From the NCBI GenBank assembly GCA_021604645.1, contig BQJJ01000009.1:62001-126000 (forward strand): 64,000 nucleotides of DNA. Direction: 5' to 3'. Under the pieces are notes generated by a model. It made no database searches. It worked only from the letters and a program-made list of their open reading frames with translations, and was not told where the DNA came from. Positions within the stretch are counted from its first letter, which is position 1. Each line of letters begins with the position of its first letter. The translations under genes were made by a program, and so were the position numbers. Shown one piece after another: positions 1 through 9,474 of this stretch. Origin of the DNA: Methyloligella sp. GTDB taxonomy: Bacteria; Pseudomonadota; Alphaproteobacteria; Rhizobiales; HXMU1428-3.

Positions 1-566
1 TTGACTTCCTTTGCCAAAGCTGAAGCTTGTTCGTCATAAAAATAAAGGCCAGTAACAGCATAGTTGGATTTTGGTGAAACCGGTTTTTCCTCAAGACTGA
101 GAACTCTGCCAGTTTCATCAAATTCAGCCACGCCATATCTCTCAGGATCATTAACGTGGTAAGCAAAAATTGTTGCCCCTTTTTTGCGATTATCAGCATT
201 CTGTAAAACTGAATGCAAGTCATGACCGTAAAAAATATTATCACCCAATATTAAAGCAGAAGGTGAAGAGGATAAAAAATCTTCACCGATAATAAGGGCT
301 TGTGCCAGTCCATCCGGTGAGGGTTGTATGGCATACTCAATTGAAATACCCCATTGTGAACCATCGCCCAATAGGTCTTTAAATTGAGGCATATCTTGCG
401 GTGTAGAAATGATAAGGATTTCTCTAATACCAGCTAACATAAGAGTTGTTAGGGGGTAATAAATCATAGGTTTATCAAACACTGGTAAAAGCTGTTTTGA
501 TATGACTTGAGTGACAGGGTAGAGACGAGTGCCAGAACCACCTGCTAAAATAATCCCACGACGCAT
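1..566 (-). CDS. rmlA: Glucose-1-phosphate thymidylyltransferase RmlA (partial, C-terminus outside window)
   Basis: Reading leftward from the ATG at 566, the protein begins [19 protein letters not shown], the nucleotide-binding G-G-x-G-T-R-L-x-P signature of sugar nucleotidyltransferases. It continues with the [15 protein letters not shown] and ILGDNIFYG motifs typical of RmlA. The enzyme makes dTDP-glucose from dTTP and glucose-1-phosphate, the first step to dTDP-L-rhamnose. About 188 codons are present; the family is about 290 residues, so roughly the last third lies beyond position 1. The start overlaps the rmlD stop by one base (TAATG), which suggests translational coupling as the last visible gene of the rhamnose operon. 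Confidence 0.95.
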   Translation of the reverse strand, partial: MRRGIILAGGSGTRLYPVTQVISKQLLPVFDKPMIYYPLTTLMLAGIREILIISTPQDMPQFKDLLGDGSQWGISIEYAIQPSPDGLAQALIIGEDFLSSSPSALILGDNIFYGHDLHSVLQNADNRKKGATIFAYHVNDPERYGVAEFDETGRVLSLEEKPVSPKSNYAVTGLYFYDEQASALAKEV

Positions 567-1471
567 TAAGCAATTTCCTTTTGTTTTAACTCTGAAACAA
601 GCTTTTGAGCGTGATGTTTCCAATCTGGAATTTTAAGATCAAAAGTTTCCTGAATTTTCGTATTATTAAGCAAGGAGAAGTGTGGGCGTCTTGCCAAAGT
701 TGGATATTCGCTACTAGAGATTGGAAAAATCTTAGATTTTTTTAGTGTTAGAGAGAAGTTTAGTTTTTGAGCTTCTTCCACTAAAAAACAAGCAAAGTCA
801 TACCAGCTTATCCGTCCGGTCGGCGATAAGTGGTATAGTCCTGAATAGTTATTTGGCGCTTGGCTTTGTTTGTTAATTTGGGCAAGGCAATCAGCTGTGA
901 TTTGCGCAATAAACTCAGCGCTCGTTGGTACACCTATTTGATCACTCACAATTTTTAACTCGTCTTTTTCTGTAGCGAGTTTAAGTATAGTTTTTGCAAA
1001 ATTGCTTTTTCTTTCGCTATAAACCCAGCTGGTTCGAAAAATCAAATGCTTGCAATCAGAAGCTATGACTGCATTCTCACCTTGCAATTTGGTCCAACCA
1101 TAAACATTAATAGGATTAGGGCGGCTACTTTCTAGGTTAGGTGTGTTTGTTTTCCCATCAAAAACATAATCGGTTGAATAATGGATGAGCCAGGAGTTTA
1201 ATTTCTTAGCTTCTAAAGCCATCAACTCAACGGCATCAGCATTAATTTTATATGCGAGACCTATATCATCTTCAGCATGATCAACAGCAGTGTAAGCTGC
1301 CGCATTCACAATAAAGTCTGGCGAGGTGTCTCTTATGCTCTGCTTTAATAGATCTAGATTGCAAAGATCAACTTGATGGCGATTACAACTGATTAATTCA
1401 CCGATTTCAGGAAGAGTTTGTCGTAGATGATATCCAACCTGCCCATCCGCTCCAAATAAAAGAATTCTCAT
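566..1471 (-). CDS. rmlD: dTDP-4-dehydrorhamnose reductase RmlD
   Basis: The protein has 301 residues, the normal length for RmlD. The N-terminus has the Rossmann motif GADGQVG (residues 7-13), and the catalytic YxxxK is at Y124 and K128 (YGWTK). It catalyses the last, NAD(P)H-dependent step to dTDP-L-rhamnose in the cytoplasm. It overlaps rmlB by 4 bases (ATGA) and rmlA by 1 base, so the genes are co-transcribed and probably translationally coupled. The C-terminal [10 protein letters not shown] segment is typical of the family. Confidence 0.96.
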   Translation of the reverse strand: MRILLFGADGQVGYHLRQTLPEIGELISCNRHQVDLCNLDLLKQSIRDTSPDFIVNAAAYTAVDHAEDDIGLAYKINADAVELMALEAKKLNSWLIHYSTDYVFDGKTNTPNLESSRPNPINVYGWTKLQGENAVIASDCKHLIFRTSWVYSERKSNFAKTILKLATEKDELKIVSDQIGVPTSAEFIAQITADCLAQINKQSQAPNNYSGLYHLSPTGRISWYDFACFLVEEAQKLNFSLTLKKSKIFPISSSEYPTLARRPHFSLLNNTKIQETFDLKIPDWKHHAQKLVSELKQKEIA

Positions 1472-2526
1472 GCGTATTGCCTCTTAACCCAATCGCGATA
1501 ATCTCCTGAAATGATCCGGCTAACCCATAACTGATTGTCCAGATACCATTGAACAGTTTTTTCAATACCGCTTTCAAAGCTCTCTTGAGGAGACCATTTT
1601 AATTCTTTCTGAATTTTATCTGCGTTTACAGCGTAGCGACGGTCATGACCTGGCCGGTCTTCAACAAATTGAATTTGCTCCTTGTATGAAAGGCCATCAG
1701 TCCTAGGAAGTTTACTGTCTAAAATATGACAAATTTTTTCAACTATTTCCAAATTGGTTTTTTCATTTAAACCGCCAATATTATAAACCTCACCAGGAGT
1801 TCCGCTTTGTAGCGCTAGCTTTAAGGCCCGGCAGTGATCGCTGACATATAACCAGTCACGAATTTGCTGACCATCACCATAAATAGGCAGAGGTTTATTC
1901 GAAAGGGCATTATGAATAATAAGCGGGATCAGTTTTTCAGGAAATTGAAAAGCACCATAATTATTCGAGCAGTTGGTTATGATAGTCGGAAGACCATAAG
2001 TATGATGATAAGACCGAACTAAATGATCAGAAGATGCCTTGCTTGCACTATAAGGGCTATTCGGCTCATAGCGATTGCTTTCGCAAAATGCAGGATCATG
2101 CGCCTTTAATGTGCCGTAGACCTCGTCGGTTGAAACATGTAAAAAGACAAAGTCGTTTTTATTTGTTTGGTCGAGCTTGTCCCAAAATTTTCTGGTTTCA
2201 TCAAGCAAATTAAAAGTGCCAAGAATATTTGTTTGAATAAAATCTTCAGGACCATGAATAGAGCGATCAACATGAGATTCAGCTGCAAAGTTAAGAATTG
2301 CTCGTGGATGATAAGTGTTGAGAACGGATGAGATTGTTGCGCGGTCGCATATATCCCCTTGAATAAACTTGTGACGAGTGTCGTTGTCGAAACAAGAAAG
2401 GTTCTCTAAATTCCCAGCATAACTAAGCTTGTCCAGATTTATTACAAGTTCATTAGAGGTTTCTAACCAGTCAATTATAAAATTTGATCCAATAAATCCG
2501 GCACCGCCGGTAATAAGAATTGCCAT
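1468..2526 (-). CDS. rmlB: dTDP-glucose 4,6-dehydratase RmlB
   Basis: This 352-residue extended SDR carries GGAGFIGSN at residues 7-15. The dehydratase signature T133-D134-E135 is in HVSTDEVYG, and the catalytic Y159xxxK163 is in YSASK. The family converts dTDP-glucose to dTDP-4-keto-6-deoxyglucose using bound NAD. It lies second in the minus-strand rhamnose operon, 10 bp after the glycosyltransferase gene and overlapping rmlD by 4 bp. rmlC (the epimerase) is not in the window and is probably beyond the left edge. Confidence 0.97.
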   Translation of the reverse strand: MAILITGGAGFIGSNFIIDWLETSNELVINLDKLSYAGNLENLSCFDNDTRHKFIQGDICDRATISSVLNTYHPRAILNFAAESHVDRSIHGPEDFIQTNILGTFNLLDETRKFWDKLDQTNKNDFVFLHVSTDEVYGTLKAHDPAFCESNRYEPNSPYSASKASSDHLVRSYHHTYGLPTIITNCSNNYGAFQFPEKLIPLIIHNALSNKPLPIYGDGQQIRDWLYVSDHCRALKLALQSGTPGEVYNIGGLNEKTNLEIVEKICHILDSKLPRTDGLSYKEQIQFVEDRPGHDRRYAVNADKIQKELKWSPQESFESGIEKTVQWYLDNQLWVSRIISGDYRDWVKRQYA

Positions 2527-2536
2527 TTTTCTACGC

Positions 2537-3637
2537 CTATAACTTCTTCAAAATGCAAGCTGCGACTAAACCGATATTTCCCAATAAAGTCTGTCTATAA
2601 ACATTAGATCTTTTTAACTTTAGTAAGCGCTGTGGAAGAGTTCCATCACGAGCTTGAGTAAAGTCACCTAGAGTTTTTAAATTTTCTTTGGTTAATCGGT
2701 GTGAAATTTTTGAAAGTGAATCAATATGGTCTTGGTTCCAGTTCTTGAAACGATTTTGAAAAAGCATGCAAACTCTACTCAGACGAGCCATCACGCTATT
2801 GTTTGTTCCAATAAAATTGTTGCTATGTTGCCTGTATCGAATTGAAGGGTGAGTATCGTAAAAAACTTCACCACCACATCCGGAAACTAAAATATAAGAC
2901 CACCAATCGTGACTAGCTATTTTTACATCTGCCCCTGCTGCCGCAATGAGATCTCGTGCAGCTTTATTAAAAACCATGGTGTTGCCACCGCCGATACTTT
3001 GAACAATGGCATTCGCAAAGCTTGGTTTTCTAGAAAAAAGCGGTGAATAACCTTCTGCTACATTATTTTCGTTTACTGTGATTGTACGAGAACAATATAA
3101 AGCAGGTCGCTCTTTTGGTATTTTACTTATCCATTCAACGGCTCTTTGAAGTTTATCCTCTTCCCAAACGTCATCTTGGTCGGCGTAAGCATAGAGGTCA
3201 GCTTGAATTGTCTGATCGCATACCATTGATAAAAAATTAGAAATGAAGCCAGAATTTTTCTGATTTGATTTGATGTCGATCTTAGATAAGTGGGTTTTAT
3301 GAAACCTTTGCAAAATTGAAAAGGTGTTATCAGTTGAACAATCATCTCGAGCGTAAATTTTCCACTTGGAATAATTTTGATTTAAAATGGAGTCCAGTTG
3401 ATCAGCTAAAAAATTCTGACCTTCATAAGTGCTTAAGAAAATAGCAATCTTAGGTTGAGGGCTAATAAAATTAAATTTTTCAGCTAGATTAATATCTCTT
3501 AATCCTGAGCGCTCAAAATCACGTACGTTTGCAGTGGAATTTTCAAAAGATACACGCCCTAGATAACCAACATCTTTTTTAAGCATATCTGCTGTTACTG
3601 ATGGCCGTTTTGGGAAAGGTGAAGATTTAAAACTCAT
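2537..3637 (-). CDS. Family 2 glycosyltransferase, possibly a rhamnosyltransferase
   Basis: The GT2 (GT-A fold) domain starts about residue 65 with IAIFLSTYEGQNFLADQL, followed by ARDDCSTDNT and the metal-binding ADQDDVW motif. The family transfers a sugar from a nucleotide donor to a growing glycan at the cytoplasmic membrane face. Being first in the operon with rmlB, rmlD and rmlA suggests dTDP-rhamnose as donor, but that is inference. I start it at the ATG at 3637 (366 residues) because an AGGTG Shine-Dalgarno lies 6-7 nt upstream; the GTG at 3646 has none. The first 60 residues, before the catalytic fold, are unassigned. Confidence 0.88.
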   Translation of the reverse strand: MSFKSSPFPKRPSVTADMLKKDVGYLGRVSFENSTANVRDFERSGLRDINLAEKFNFISPQPKIAIFLSTYEGQNFLADQLDSILNQNYSKWKIYARDDCSTDNTFSILQRFHKTHLSKIDIKSNQKNSGFISNFLSMVCDQTIQADLYAYADQDDVWEEDKLQRAVEWISKIPKERPALYCSRTITVNENNVAEGYSPLFSRKPSFANAIVQSIGGGNTMVFNKAARDLIAAAGADVKIASHDWWSYILVSGCGGEVFYDTHPSIRYRQHSNNFIGTNNSVMARLSRVCMLFQNRFKNWNQDHIDSLSKISHRLTKENLKTLGDFTQARDGTLPQRLLKLKRSNVYRQTLLGNIGLVAACILKKL

Positions 3638-4055
3638 GGCAAACACCTACTTGTTAAGTAAGGCCGTTTTAAAAAATATTTATTTTCCAATCGTTTTGAA
3701 GGCAAACGTCCAAGTATACGCAAGACACTAATCCCCCTAAGAATAGAGTATTGAACATCATTTTCTATGTAAATCTCATGTATATCAATTAATAATTACA
3801 AGTAATTATATTGAAATATCTATTTTTATTGTTAATATTTTTTCATACTACGCAAGATAGAAGAAAAAAAGCATTATTTTTCTTTGCTTGTTATTTAATA
3901 CTTGTGTTACGGGGCAAAATCAATATATTTTTATTCTTCGGGTAAGTTTATTTTGCTGTTGATACTTAACTATACTTTGTATGGGTAAAAAATATACTGT
4001 GAGATAAGTGCTGTTTGAATTGTTTTTGTTGTTTCGATTTATTGGAGAATTTTTT
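3638..4055. other. AT-rich intergenic region between glycosyltransferase and XRE regulator
   Basis: About 418 bp without a convincing gene. It must hold the promoter of the rhamnose operon (leftward) and of the XRE regulator (rightward). TATACT-like boxes lie at about 3971 and 3992, but I cannot pair them with a good -35 element. No repeat family from the rest of the window is present. Confidence 0.5.
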
Positions 4056-4304
4056 ATGGATATAACTAACGGCCTGCAAATTAAAGTTGCCAGAGTTGCA
4101 GCCGGCTTAACGCATAAGCAATTAGCAGATCAGTCAAAACTGGCAATTTCCACGATTAGAAGAATTGAAGTGGAGAAAAATTGCTTGAAGAGCAAGCTTG
4201 TCACTCTAAATAAAATTACAGAAGCTCTAAAGGAGCATGGTGTTAGTTTTAGAGTTGAGGACGGAAAATTAGTTTGGGAAAAAGACTATTCGGATATGAG
4301 TTAG
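4056..4304 (+). CDS. Small XRE-family (Cro/CI-type) DNA-binding regulator
   Basis: The 82-residue product is almost entirely one helix-turn-helix domain: LQIKVARVAAGLTHKQLADQ followed by LAISTIRRIE. The ATG at 4056 is chosen because TTGGAGAA lies about 7 nt upstream; the upstream in-frame GTG at 4008 has no such site and would add a hydrophobic stretch unlike the family. It is a solitary regulator, and its target is unknown. No toxin-like partner is visible on either side, so it is not obviously an antitoxin. Confidence 0.82.
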   Translation: MDITNGLQIKVARVAAGLTHKQLADQSKLAISTIRRIEVEKNCLKSKLVTLNKITEALKEHGVSFRVEDGKLVWEKDYSDMS

Positions 4305-4409
4305 GGCGCTTTAAATTAAATTCTTTATCTAAATTTTATTCGTTGTTTAATTTTGAAGTAGGAATATACACTTTAGAAATTCTATATATTGAAACATTTA
4401 TAAATCCGA

Positions 4410-5297
4410 TTAAGTCTTCAAATGCTCACTTAACAAGTCAAATACCAAACGGATACGGCGGCTATTATGAAGCTCACGGTGAGCGGTGAGCCAAATGGGA
4501 AACTTAATCGGGGGCATCTTTGGTAAGACCTGCTCCATACCATCATCCAAAGCCCCCATTTCCTTCGACATTGCAATAATCCCAAGGTCATGCCGTGCCA
4601 TTTGCCAGGCCACAATTCCGTTTTTAGAACTAAAGCGAAAATTATCAATTTTGAGGTCAATGCCCAGTGGCTGTAAATATGCAATCATTTGATTATCGTC
4701 ACCAAAACCAATGAAAACATGTGATTGAAGATCTGTAGTGTTTTGTGGGCGCCCCTCTTTGTCCAGGTAAATCTTAGAAGCGTAAAAATATCCTTCGGCT
4801 TCCCCCACTAGTTTTGAAATAAGTTCAGGTTGTTCAGGGCGAACATGACGAATAGCAATGTCAGCTTCCCTAAGTTGTAAATCTCGAATTTCATTTGAAG
4901 AGACAATTTCTATCTGAAGCCGAGGAGCAATCTTTTGTATTTTTTGTAAAGCAGTTGGAAGAATATAAGCCGACATAATGTCACTTGCGGTAATGCGCAC
5001 ACGACCTTCAATTGCTTGTGATTGTCCAGAGGCTGCAAGAGAAGCCCGGCTGGCCGCTTCATACATTTGCTTCATATATTCAAGAAGCTCAACGCCAGTT
5101 TCCGTGAGGATCAGAGTTTTTCCAACACGTTCAAATAACACAACGTCAAGCTCTGTCTCTAATGCAGCAACCTGTCTGCCAAGGGTTGGTTGCGTAAGCC
5201 CAAGCGCGCGGGCAGCAGCAGAAAGTGAGCCTTCCTCAGCGGTAGCTAGAAAGGCCCGAGCGTGATTCCAGTCAAATGATACAGCATTCCAGTTCAT
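4410..5297 (-). CDS. LysR-type transcriptional regulator
   Basis: The 295-residue protein has an N-terminal winged HTH (residues about 9-65: HARAFLATAEEGSLSAAARALGL, QPTLGRQVAALE, LFERVGKTLILTETG) and a C-terminal periplasmic-binding-like effector domain. It is divergent from the methyltransferase gene at 5383, the usual arrangement for a LysR regulator and its target. An inverted repeat ATACA-TATT-TGTAT at 5296-5309 overlaps the start codon and may serve autoregulation. The effector is unknown. Confidence 0.93.
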   Translation of the reverse strand: MNWNAVSFDWNHARAFLATAEEGSLSAAARALGLTQPTLGRQVAALETELDVVLFERVGKTLILTETGVELLEYMKQMYEAASRASLAASGQSQAIEGRVRITASDIMSAYILPTALQKIQKIAPRLQIEIVSSNEIRDLQLREADIAIRHVRPEQPELISKLVGEAEGYFYASKIYLDKEGRPQNTTDLQSHVFIGFGDDNQMIAYLQPLGIDLKIDNFRFSSKNGIVAWQMARHDLGIIAMSKEMGALDDGMEQVLPKMPPIKFPIWLTAHRELHNSRRIRLVFDLLSEHLKT

Positions 5298-5309
5298 ACA
5301 TATTTGTAT
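5296..5309. promoter_or_regulatory. Inverted repeat, candidate LysR operator
   Basis: ATACA-TATT-TGTAT is a perfect 5-4-5 inverted repeat in the lysR/methyltransferase intergenic region, touching the regulator's own start codon. LysR proteins commonly bind interrupted palindromes of the T-N11-A type. A weak promoter for the methyltransferase (TTGATA at 5333, TTATCT at 5355, spacing 16) lies downstream. Confidence 0.4.
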
Positions 5310-5382
5310 ACATGATGGACGAATTTAAGCAATTGATATTCTTATTTTGTATAGTTATCTCTATATCTAAAGGAGATTGCGA

Positions 5383-6039
5383 ATGCAAAAAGAAGCCAAG
5401 TTTTGGGACGGTGTTGCTGAAAAATACGCTAAATCCAAAATCACAGATGAAGAGGCTTATAACTACACCCTCGAACGAACAAGGTTTTATTTGACAAAAG
5501 AAGATGAGGTCCTTGAAATTGGTTGCGGTACAGGATCAACAGCACTTCTCTTAGCAAGCAGTGTTAAAAGACTAACGGCATCTGATATCTCAAAAGAGAT
5601 GATACGAATTGGCGCTGAAAAAGCTCAAAATGAGGGAATAAATAATATCCGCTTTATGACTAACGAAGTTTCAAAAGCAGGACTTGCTCCAAATTCAGAA
5701 GGACAAAATCATTATGATGCTGTTTTAGCTTTCAATATCCTGCATCTTCTACAAGACCTGCCTCAAAGTTTGGAGCAGATAAATAAGATGGTAAAGCCAG
5801 GGGGCTACTTCATCTCTAAAACCACTTGTAAACCGACGAATAAAATGTCCTTTAAACTCTTGGCAATGATGACAATTTTGCCTGTTATGCAAGTGCTCGG
5901 AAAAGCGCCCTTTGTAAAATTGAGAAAAAGTAACGAGTTTGATGAGCTCATAACAAATGCTGGGTTCAAGATCATAGAAAGTGGGGATTACCCCGCAAAC
6001 CCACCACATAGATACATCGTTGCGCAAAAACTAAAATAA
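5383..6039 (+). CDS. Class I SAM-dependent methyltransferase
   Basis: The 218-residue protein has the SAM-binding motif I VLEIGCGTGSTAL, followed by LTASDISKEMI (motif II) and AVLAFNILHLL (post-motif II). This is the UbiE/Methyltransf_11 pattern. The ATG at 5383 is preceded by AAAGGAGA at a 7-nt spacing; the in-frame TTG at 5377 falls within that spacer, too close to the site to be used. The substrate cannot be told from sequence. Its position divergent to the LysR gene suggests it is that regulator's target. Confidence 0.88.
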   Translation: MQKEAKFWDGVAEKYAKSKITDEEAYNYTLERTRFYLTKEDEVLEIGCGTGSTALLLASSVKRLTASDISKEMIRIGAEKAQNEGINNIRFMTNEVSKAGLAPNSEGQNHYDAVLAFNILHLLQDLPQSLEQINKMVKPGGYFISKTTCKPTNKMSFKLLAMMTILPVMQVLGKAPFVKLRKSNEFDELITNAGFKIIESGDYPANPPHRYIVAQKLK

Positions 6040-6123
6040 TTTTTAGCTCGAATGAATAATTTCTCAACTGAGGTGTTTCACTCTCATAAATAAAATCCAT
6101 ATATAAATTCATGGGAGTTAAAC

Positions 6124-6726
6124 ATGCTTAATTTAAAAACACTAATCATAGCATTTGTAATAGGGCTAGTCTCACTCAACAGTGCTAGCGCAGCACATCA
6201 CGAAGCGGGCAAATGGGTCCTTTCATCAGATGAATCAAAAGTAGCCTATGGCTCAATAAAGAAAAGTAAAATAGGTGAGGTTAATCACTTTACCAAACTA
6301 AGCGGCAATGTGGCCACTGATGGCACCGTAATGGTTTCAATAGACCTAAGTAGCGTTGAAACCTGGATCGATATTCGTAATGAGAGAATGGTTAAATTCG
6401 TTTTTGATGAAGCAAAAGTCGCTGCAACTTTAAAAACCAAAATCAATCCAGAAGAAATCAACAAGTTAAAACCAGGTGGCACAACGACTGTAACTGTAAA
6501 AGGTACATTGTCATTTCTTGGAAAAGATCTGCCAATTGAAGCAGATATGTTTGTCGCAAAATTATCAGATAAGAAAATCATGGTCACAACAGATGAAATG
6601 ATCATGCTTTCAATGGAAGATGCTGGCATCAATGACAAAATCACAAAATTGATGGAACTGGCGAAGCTGCCTTCAATTACAAGAGCAGCACCTGTAACCT
6701 TGCGGTTCGTTTTTACAAAAGAATAA
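6124..6726 (+). CDS. YceI-family periplasmic protein
   Basis: The 200-residue protein starts with a signal peptide (LIIAFVIGLVSLNSASAA, predicted cleavage near residue 24). The mature part has the YceI lipocalin-like pattern: W-x-L-S-x-D-x-S-x-V near its N-terminus, VSIDLSSVETWIDIRNERM and VTVKGTLSFLGK. Members bind polyprenoid-like lipids in the periplasm, but the ligand here is unknown. GGGAG lies upstream of the ATG. It is convergent with selO. Confidence 0.82.
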   Translation: MLNLKTLIIAFVIGLVSLNSASAAHHEAGKWVLSSDESKVAYGSIKKSKIGEVNHFTKLSGNVATDGTVMVSIDLSSVETWIDIRNERMVKFVFDEAKVAATLKTKINPEEINKLKPGGTTTVTVKGTLSFLGKDLPIEADMFVAKLSDKKIMVTTDEMIMLSMEDAGINDKITKLMELAKLPSITRAAPVTLRFVFTKE

Positions 6727-6752
6727 GTGCCGCAAACATTAATTTTTACAAT

Positions 6753-6787
6753 AAGGGAAGTGCTGTGCGTACTTCCCAATCTTTTTT
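6753..6787 (+). terminator. Rho-independent terminator after the yceI-like gene
   Basis: A GGGAAGT stem, 9-nt loop and ACTTCCC stem are followed by AATCTTTTTT. It lies 27 bp after the stop of the YceI gene. Confidence 0.75.
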
Positions 6788-6809
6788 GATACTCATCAGA
6801 TCTGGTTCT

Positions 6810-8288
6810 TTAAGTTCCACAAAAAGTGCGGCGCACTTCTTCAGCAGGCAGGGGCGGTAACTCATATTTCTCAAAACCATCTTGAGCTTCAAAGGGGTTT
6901 GAGAGGACTTGGACCAGCTCATGAAACAAAGTAAAGTCATTATTCATACCGGCCTGAATAGCCTGCTCAACACGGTGATTGCGCGGAATGTAAATTGGGT
7001 TTCTTTCCTGCATTCTCTTTAAGCGTTCTGAGCTCGAAGTCTCATCTTTGTCATATAATTCGCTCCATTCATCCAGCCAGTCTTGTCCAGCTTGGTATTC
7101 TTCAAAGAGATCAAGGAAATCTGCCGAGTTAGCTCCCCCTGCAACTTGCGTTAAGCGCCGGAAAAACAATGTAAAATCAACTTTGTTTTTTGTCATTGTG
7201 ATAAAGGTAGATTGCATGAACGCATCAATTTTTTCACTATTCGGCAATCCAACTTTCTCAGAGAATATTTCCAGCAAACGTTGGTGGAATGTTGGCATAA
7301 ATTCCCCAGCTATCGTTTCTGCGATTTGTATGGCAATAGTTTCATCTTCGTCGAAGAGGGGGAGTAATGCTTCTGCCAAGCGTGCTAGGTTCCATAAACC
7401 AATATTCGGTTGATTATTCCAGGCATAACGCCCTTGCCGGTCAATGGAGCTGAATTTCTTATCAGGGTGAAAAACATCGATGAAAGCGCAAGGGCCATAA
7501 TCAATAGTCTCACCTACAACTTGCATATTATCGGTGTTCATCACCCCGTGAATAAAGCCCAAGCCCATCCATTGTGCAATGAGATGCGCTTGGCGTTTAA
7601 TAATTGAGCGAAGCAAAGCTTGGTAAGGGTTAGTGTCGTCTCTCGCGTGAGGGTAATGCCGATCAATCACATAATCAGCTAAGGTTTTCACATAAGAATT
7701 TCCCGGAGTTGAATGGTCCAAAGCTGCGAAATATTGAAAGGTCCCAACCCGCACATGACTTTGAGCAACTCGTGTAAAGACAGCTCCAGGCAAAGGCTCC
7801 TCACGCATAATCGTCTCACCAGTAGAGACAGCTGCAAGAGCTCTTGTCGTCGGCACGCCAAGAGCAGCCATGGCTTCCGAGACGATGTATTCTCGAAGAA
7901 CGGGGCCGATGCCTGATTTGCCATCTCCGCCCCGGGAATAGGGCGTTCGTCCAGAGCCTTTAAGCTGCACATCAAGTCGCAACCCGTCTTTATCAACCAC
8001 TTCACCGATTAATAGCGCGCGCCCATCACCTAACTGGGGAGACCAGCCGCCAAACTGATGCCCCGCATAAGCCATCGCAATAGGGGCAGCATTAAATTGC
8101 ATTTTATTGCCAGCAAAAAACTCAGCCGCTTCAGAAGAGTGTAAAAACTCCAAATCAATTCCAAGCTGGTCAGCTAGAGTTTCATTGGTTTTTATCAAGT
8201 AGGGCTCTGGAACAGTTGCCGGCTGTGTAGGACTGTAAAAAGCTTCTGGTAAGGTAGCGTAACTATGATCAAAGGAAAATTCGGGCAT
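6810..8288 (-). CDS. selO: Protein adenylyltransferase SelO (YdiU/UPF0061)
   Basis: SelO is a pseudokinase-fold enzyme that transfers AMP from ATP to Ser/Thr/Tyr of target proteins in redox homeostasis. Family motifs visible are QLGDGRALLIGE, KGSGRTPYSRGGDGKSG, VLREYIVSEAMAALGVPTTR and HGVMNTDNMQ...DYGPCAFID. I start it at the ATG at 8288 (492 residues), so the protein begins MPEFSFDHSYATLPEAFY as in other SelO proteins. An upstream in-frame start would add 31 residues unlike the family. The C-terminal metal/Cys region is FCGT. Confidence 0.93.
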   Translation of the reverse strand: MPEFSFDHSYATLPEAFYSPTQPATVPEPYLIKTNETLADQLGIDLEFLHSSEAAEFFAGNKMQFNAAPIAMAYAGHQFGGWSPQLGDGRALLIGEVVDKDGLRLDVQLKGSGRTPYSRGGDGKSGIGPVLREYIVSEAMAALGVPTTRALAAVSTGETIMREEPLPGAVFTRVAQSHVRVGTFQYFAALDHSTPGNSYVKTLADYVIDRHYPHARDDTNPYQALLRSIIKRQAHLIAQWMGLGFIHGVMNTDNMQVVGETIDYGPCAFIDVFHPDKKFSSIDRQGRYAWNNQPNIGLWNLARLAEALLPLFDEDETIAIQIAETIAGEFMPTFHQRLLEIFSEKVGLPNSEKIDAFMQSTFITMTKNKVDFTLFFRRLTQVAGGANSADFLDLFEEYQAGQDWLDEWSELYDKDETSSSERLKRMQERNPIYIPRNHRVEQAIQAGMNNDFTLFHELVQVLSNPFEAQDGFEKYELPPLPAEEVRRTFCGT

Positions 8289-8430
8289 AAAGTTATGTAT
8301 CTCTTCGCTTAATGGCTCTCTTAGCTCAAATTGATTGAATATCAATATGGGAGGGAGGCAGTGCCAAGTCAATACAGTCAAGTCAATGGATGGAGTTTAT
8401 TGAATGACTGCAAGAAACCAATATTGGCAA

Positions 8431-9468
8431 TTATTGCCTTTCTAAATCCAATAACCATTCCTTGCGGGCTAAACCACCAGCATAGCCGGTTAATTTCCCG
8501 TCCGATCCAATAACTCGGTGACAGGGAATAATGATGGCAAGCTGGTTCATGCCATTCGCTCGGGCAACGGCGCGTACAGCCTTGGGGTTGCCAATGCGCT
8601 GGGCTTGCTCAGCATAAGAGCGGGTGACACCATAAGGAATGGTAAGCAGCTCATCCCAAACGGATTTTTGAAAGTCGGACCCATTCACTTTAAAAGGTGT
8701 CGTGAACTTTTTTAGCTCCCCCTTGAAATAAGCGGCCAGATCATCTTCAATCATCTGCGTAACAGGACTTCGCCCAGGAACAATAGCGACCTTTAATGAT
8801 TTCCGCATTTTTTCAATTTCACGCTCCAGCCCGCGCCGGTCTGTAAACTCAAGCAGGTAGAGATGTGTTTCATCAAAAATAGCAACCATGCTTCCAAGGG
8901 GCGTGTCGATCCATTCAGCTTTTAAAACTTTGTGGTTCTTGTCGTTAGGCGCTGACCCCATAATGCTCGAAAATGCATCACGAAACCCACTGCCAGATGA
9001 ATAACCAGCGTCTATTTGAGCATTAATAATCTTGTCACCTTCACGTATTGTTTTCAAAGCAATCCCCATTCGCCGCGCCCTTGAATAGGCTGTAAATGTC
9101 ATACCGTATCTTTTTTTAAACTGCCGCCGCACTGTCGACGGTGTGTAGCCAAGCTCTCGAACATCTTTATCAGTCCACCGTCTTGTTGGCTCGCTTTCAA
9201 CCATCTCCGTTAAATGCTTAACCATATCAGAAGGCTCTGACGGGTTCAAAAGAGGGCGGCATCTTTTACACGGCCTAAACCCGGCAAGGAGTGATGCTTG
9301 TGCTGTTTTGAAAAAAAGACAATTTTCACGTTTTGGTTTGCGAGCCGTGCAAGTTGGCCTGCAAAATATCCCAGTGCTTGTGATGCCAGCGAAAAACACT
9401 CCCTCATAGGAGCTGTCCCTGTTAATCAGAGCCTTGTAATATTCAGTGATTTGCTGCTCGTCAAACAT
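8431..9468 (-). CDS. ada: Bifunctional DNA repair methyltransferase and AraC-type regulator Ada
   Basis: The 345-residue protein has all three Ada parts. The N-terminal zinc domain has Cys36, Cys40, Cys67 and Cys70 (FCRPTC, RPCKRC). An AraC helix-turn-helix follows (about 85-170). The C-terminal O6-alkylguanine methyltransferase carries the active site PCHR with Cys316. It repairs alkyl-phosphotriesters and O6-alkylguanine and, once methylated, activates the adaptive response. It lies 6 bp after an SDR gene on the same strand, so the two probably share a transcript. Confidence 0.96.
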   Translation of the reverse strand: MFDEQQITEYYKALINRDSSYEGVFFAGITSTGIFCRPTCTARKPKRENCLFFKTAQASLLAGFRPCKRCRPLLNPSEPSDMVKHLTEMVESEPTRRWTDKDVRELGYTPSTVRRQFKKRYGMTFTAYSRARRMGIALKTIREGDKIINAQIDAGYSSGSGFRDAFSSIMGSAPNDKNHKVLKAEWIDTPLGSMVAIFDETHLYLLEFTDRRGLEREIEKMRKSLKVAIVPGRSPVTQMIEDDLAAYFKGELKKFTTPFKVNGSDFQKSVWDELLTIPYGVTRSYAEQAQRIGNPKAVRAVARANGMNQLAIIIPCHRVIGSDGKLTGYAGGLARKEWLLDLERQ

Positions 9469-9474
9469 CTAGAT

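Noticed and set aside
4274-4489. 71-residue ORF after the XRE regulator
   Set aside because: It overlaps the XRE gene in another frame and the 3' end of the lysR gene, has no ribosome site, and its composition is that of AT-rich non-coding DNA.
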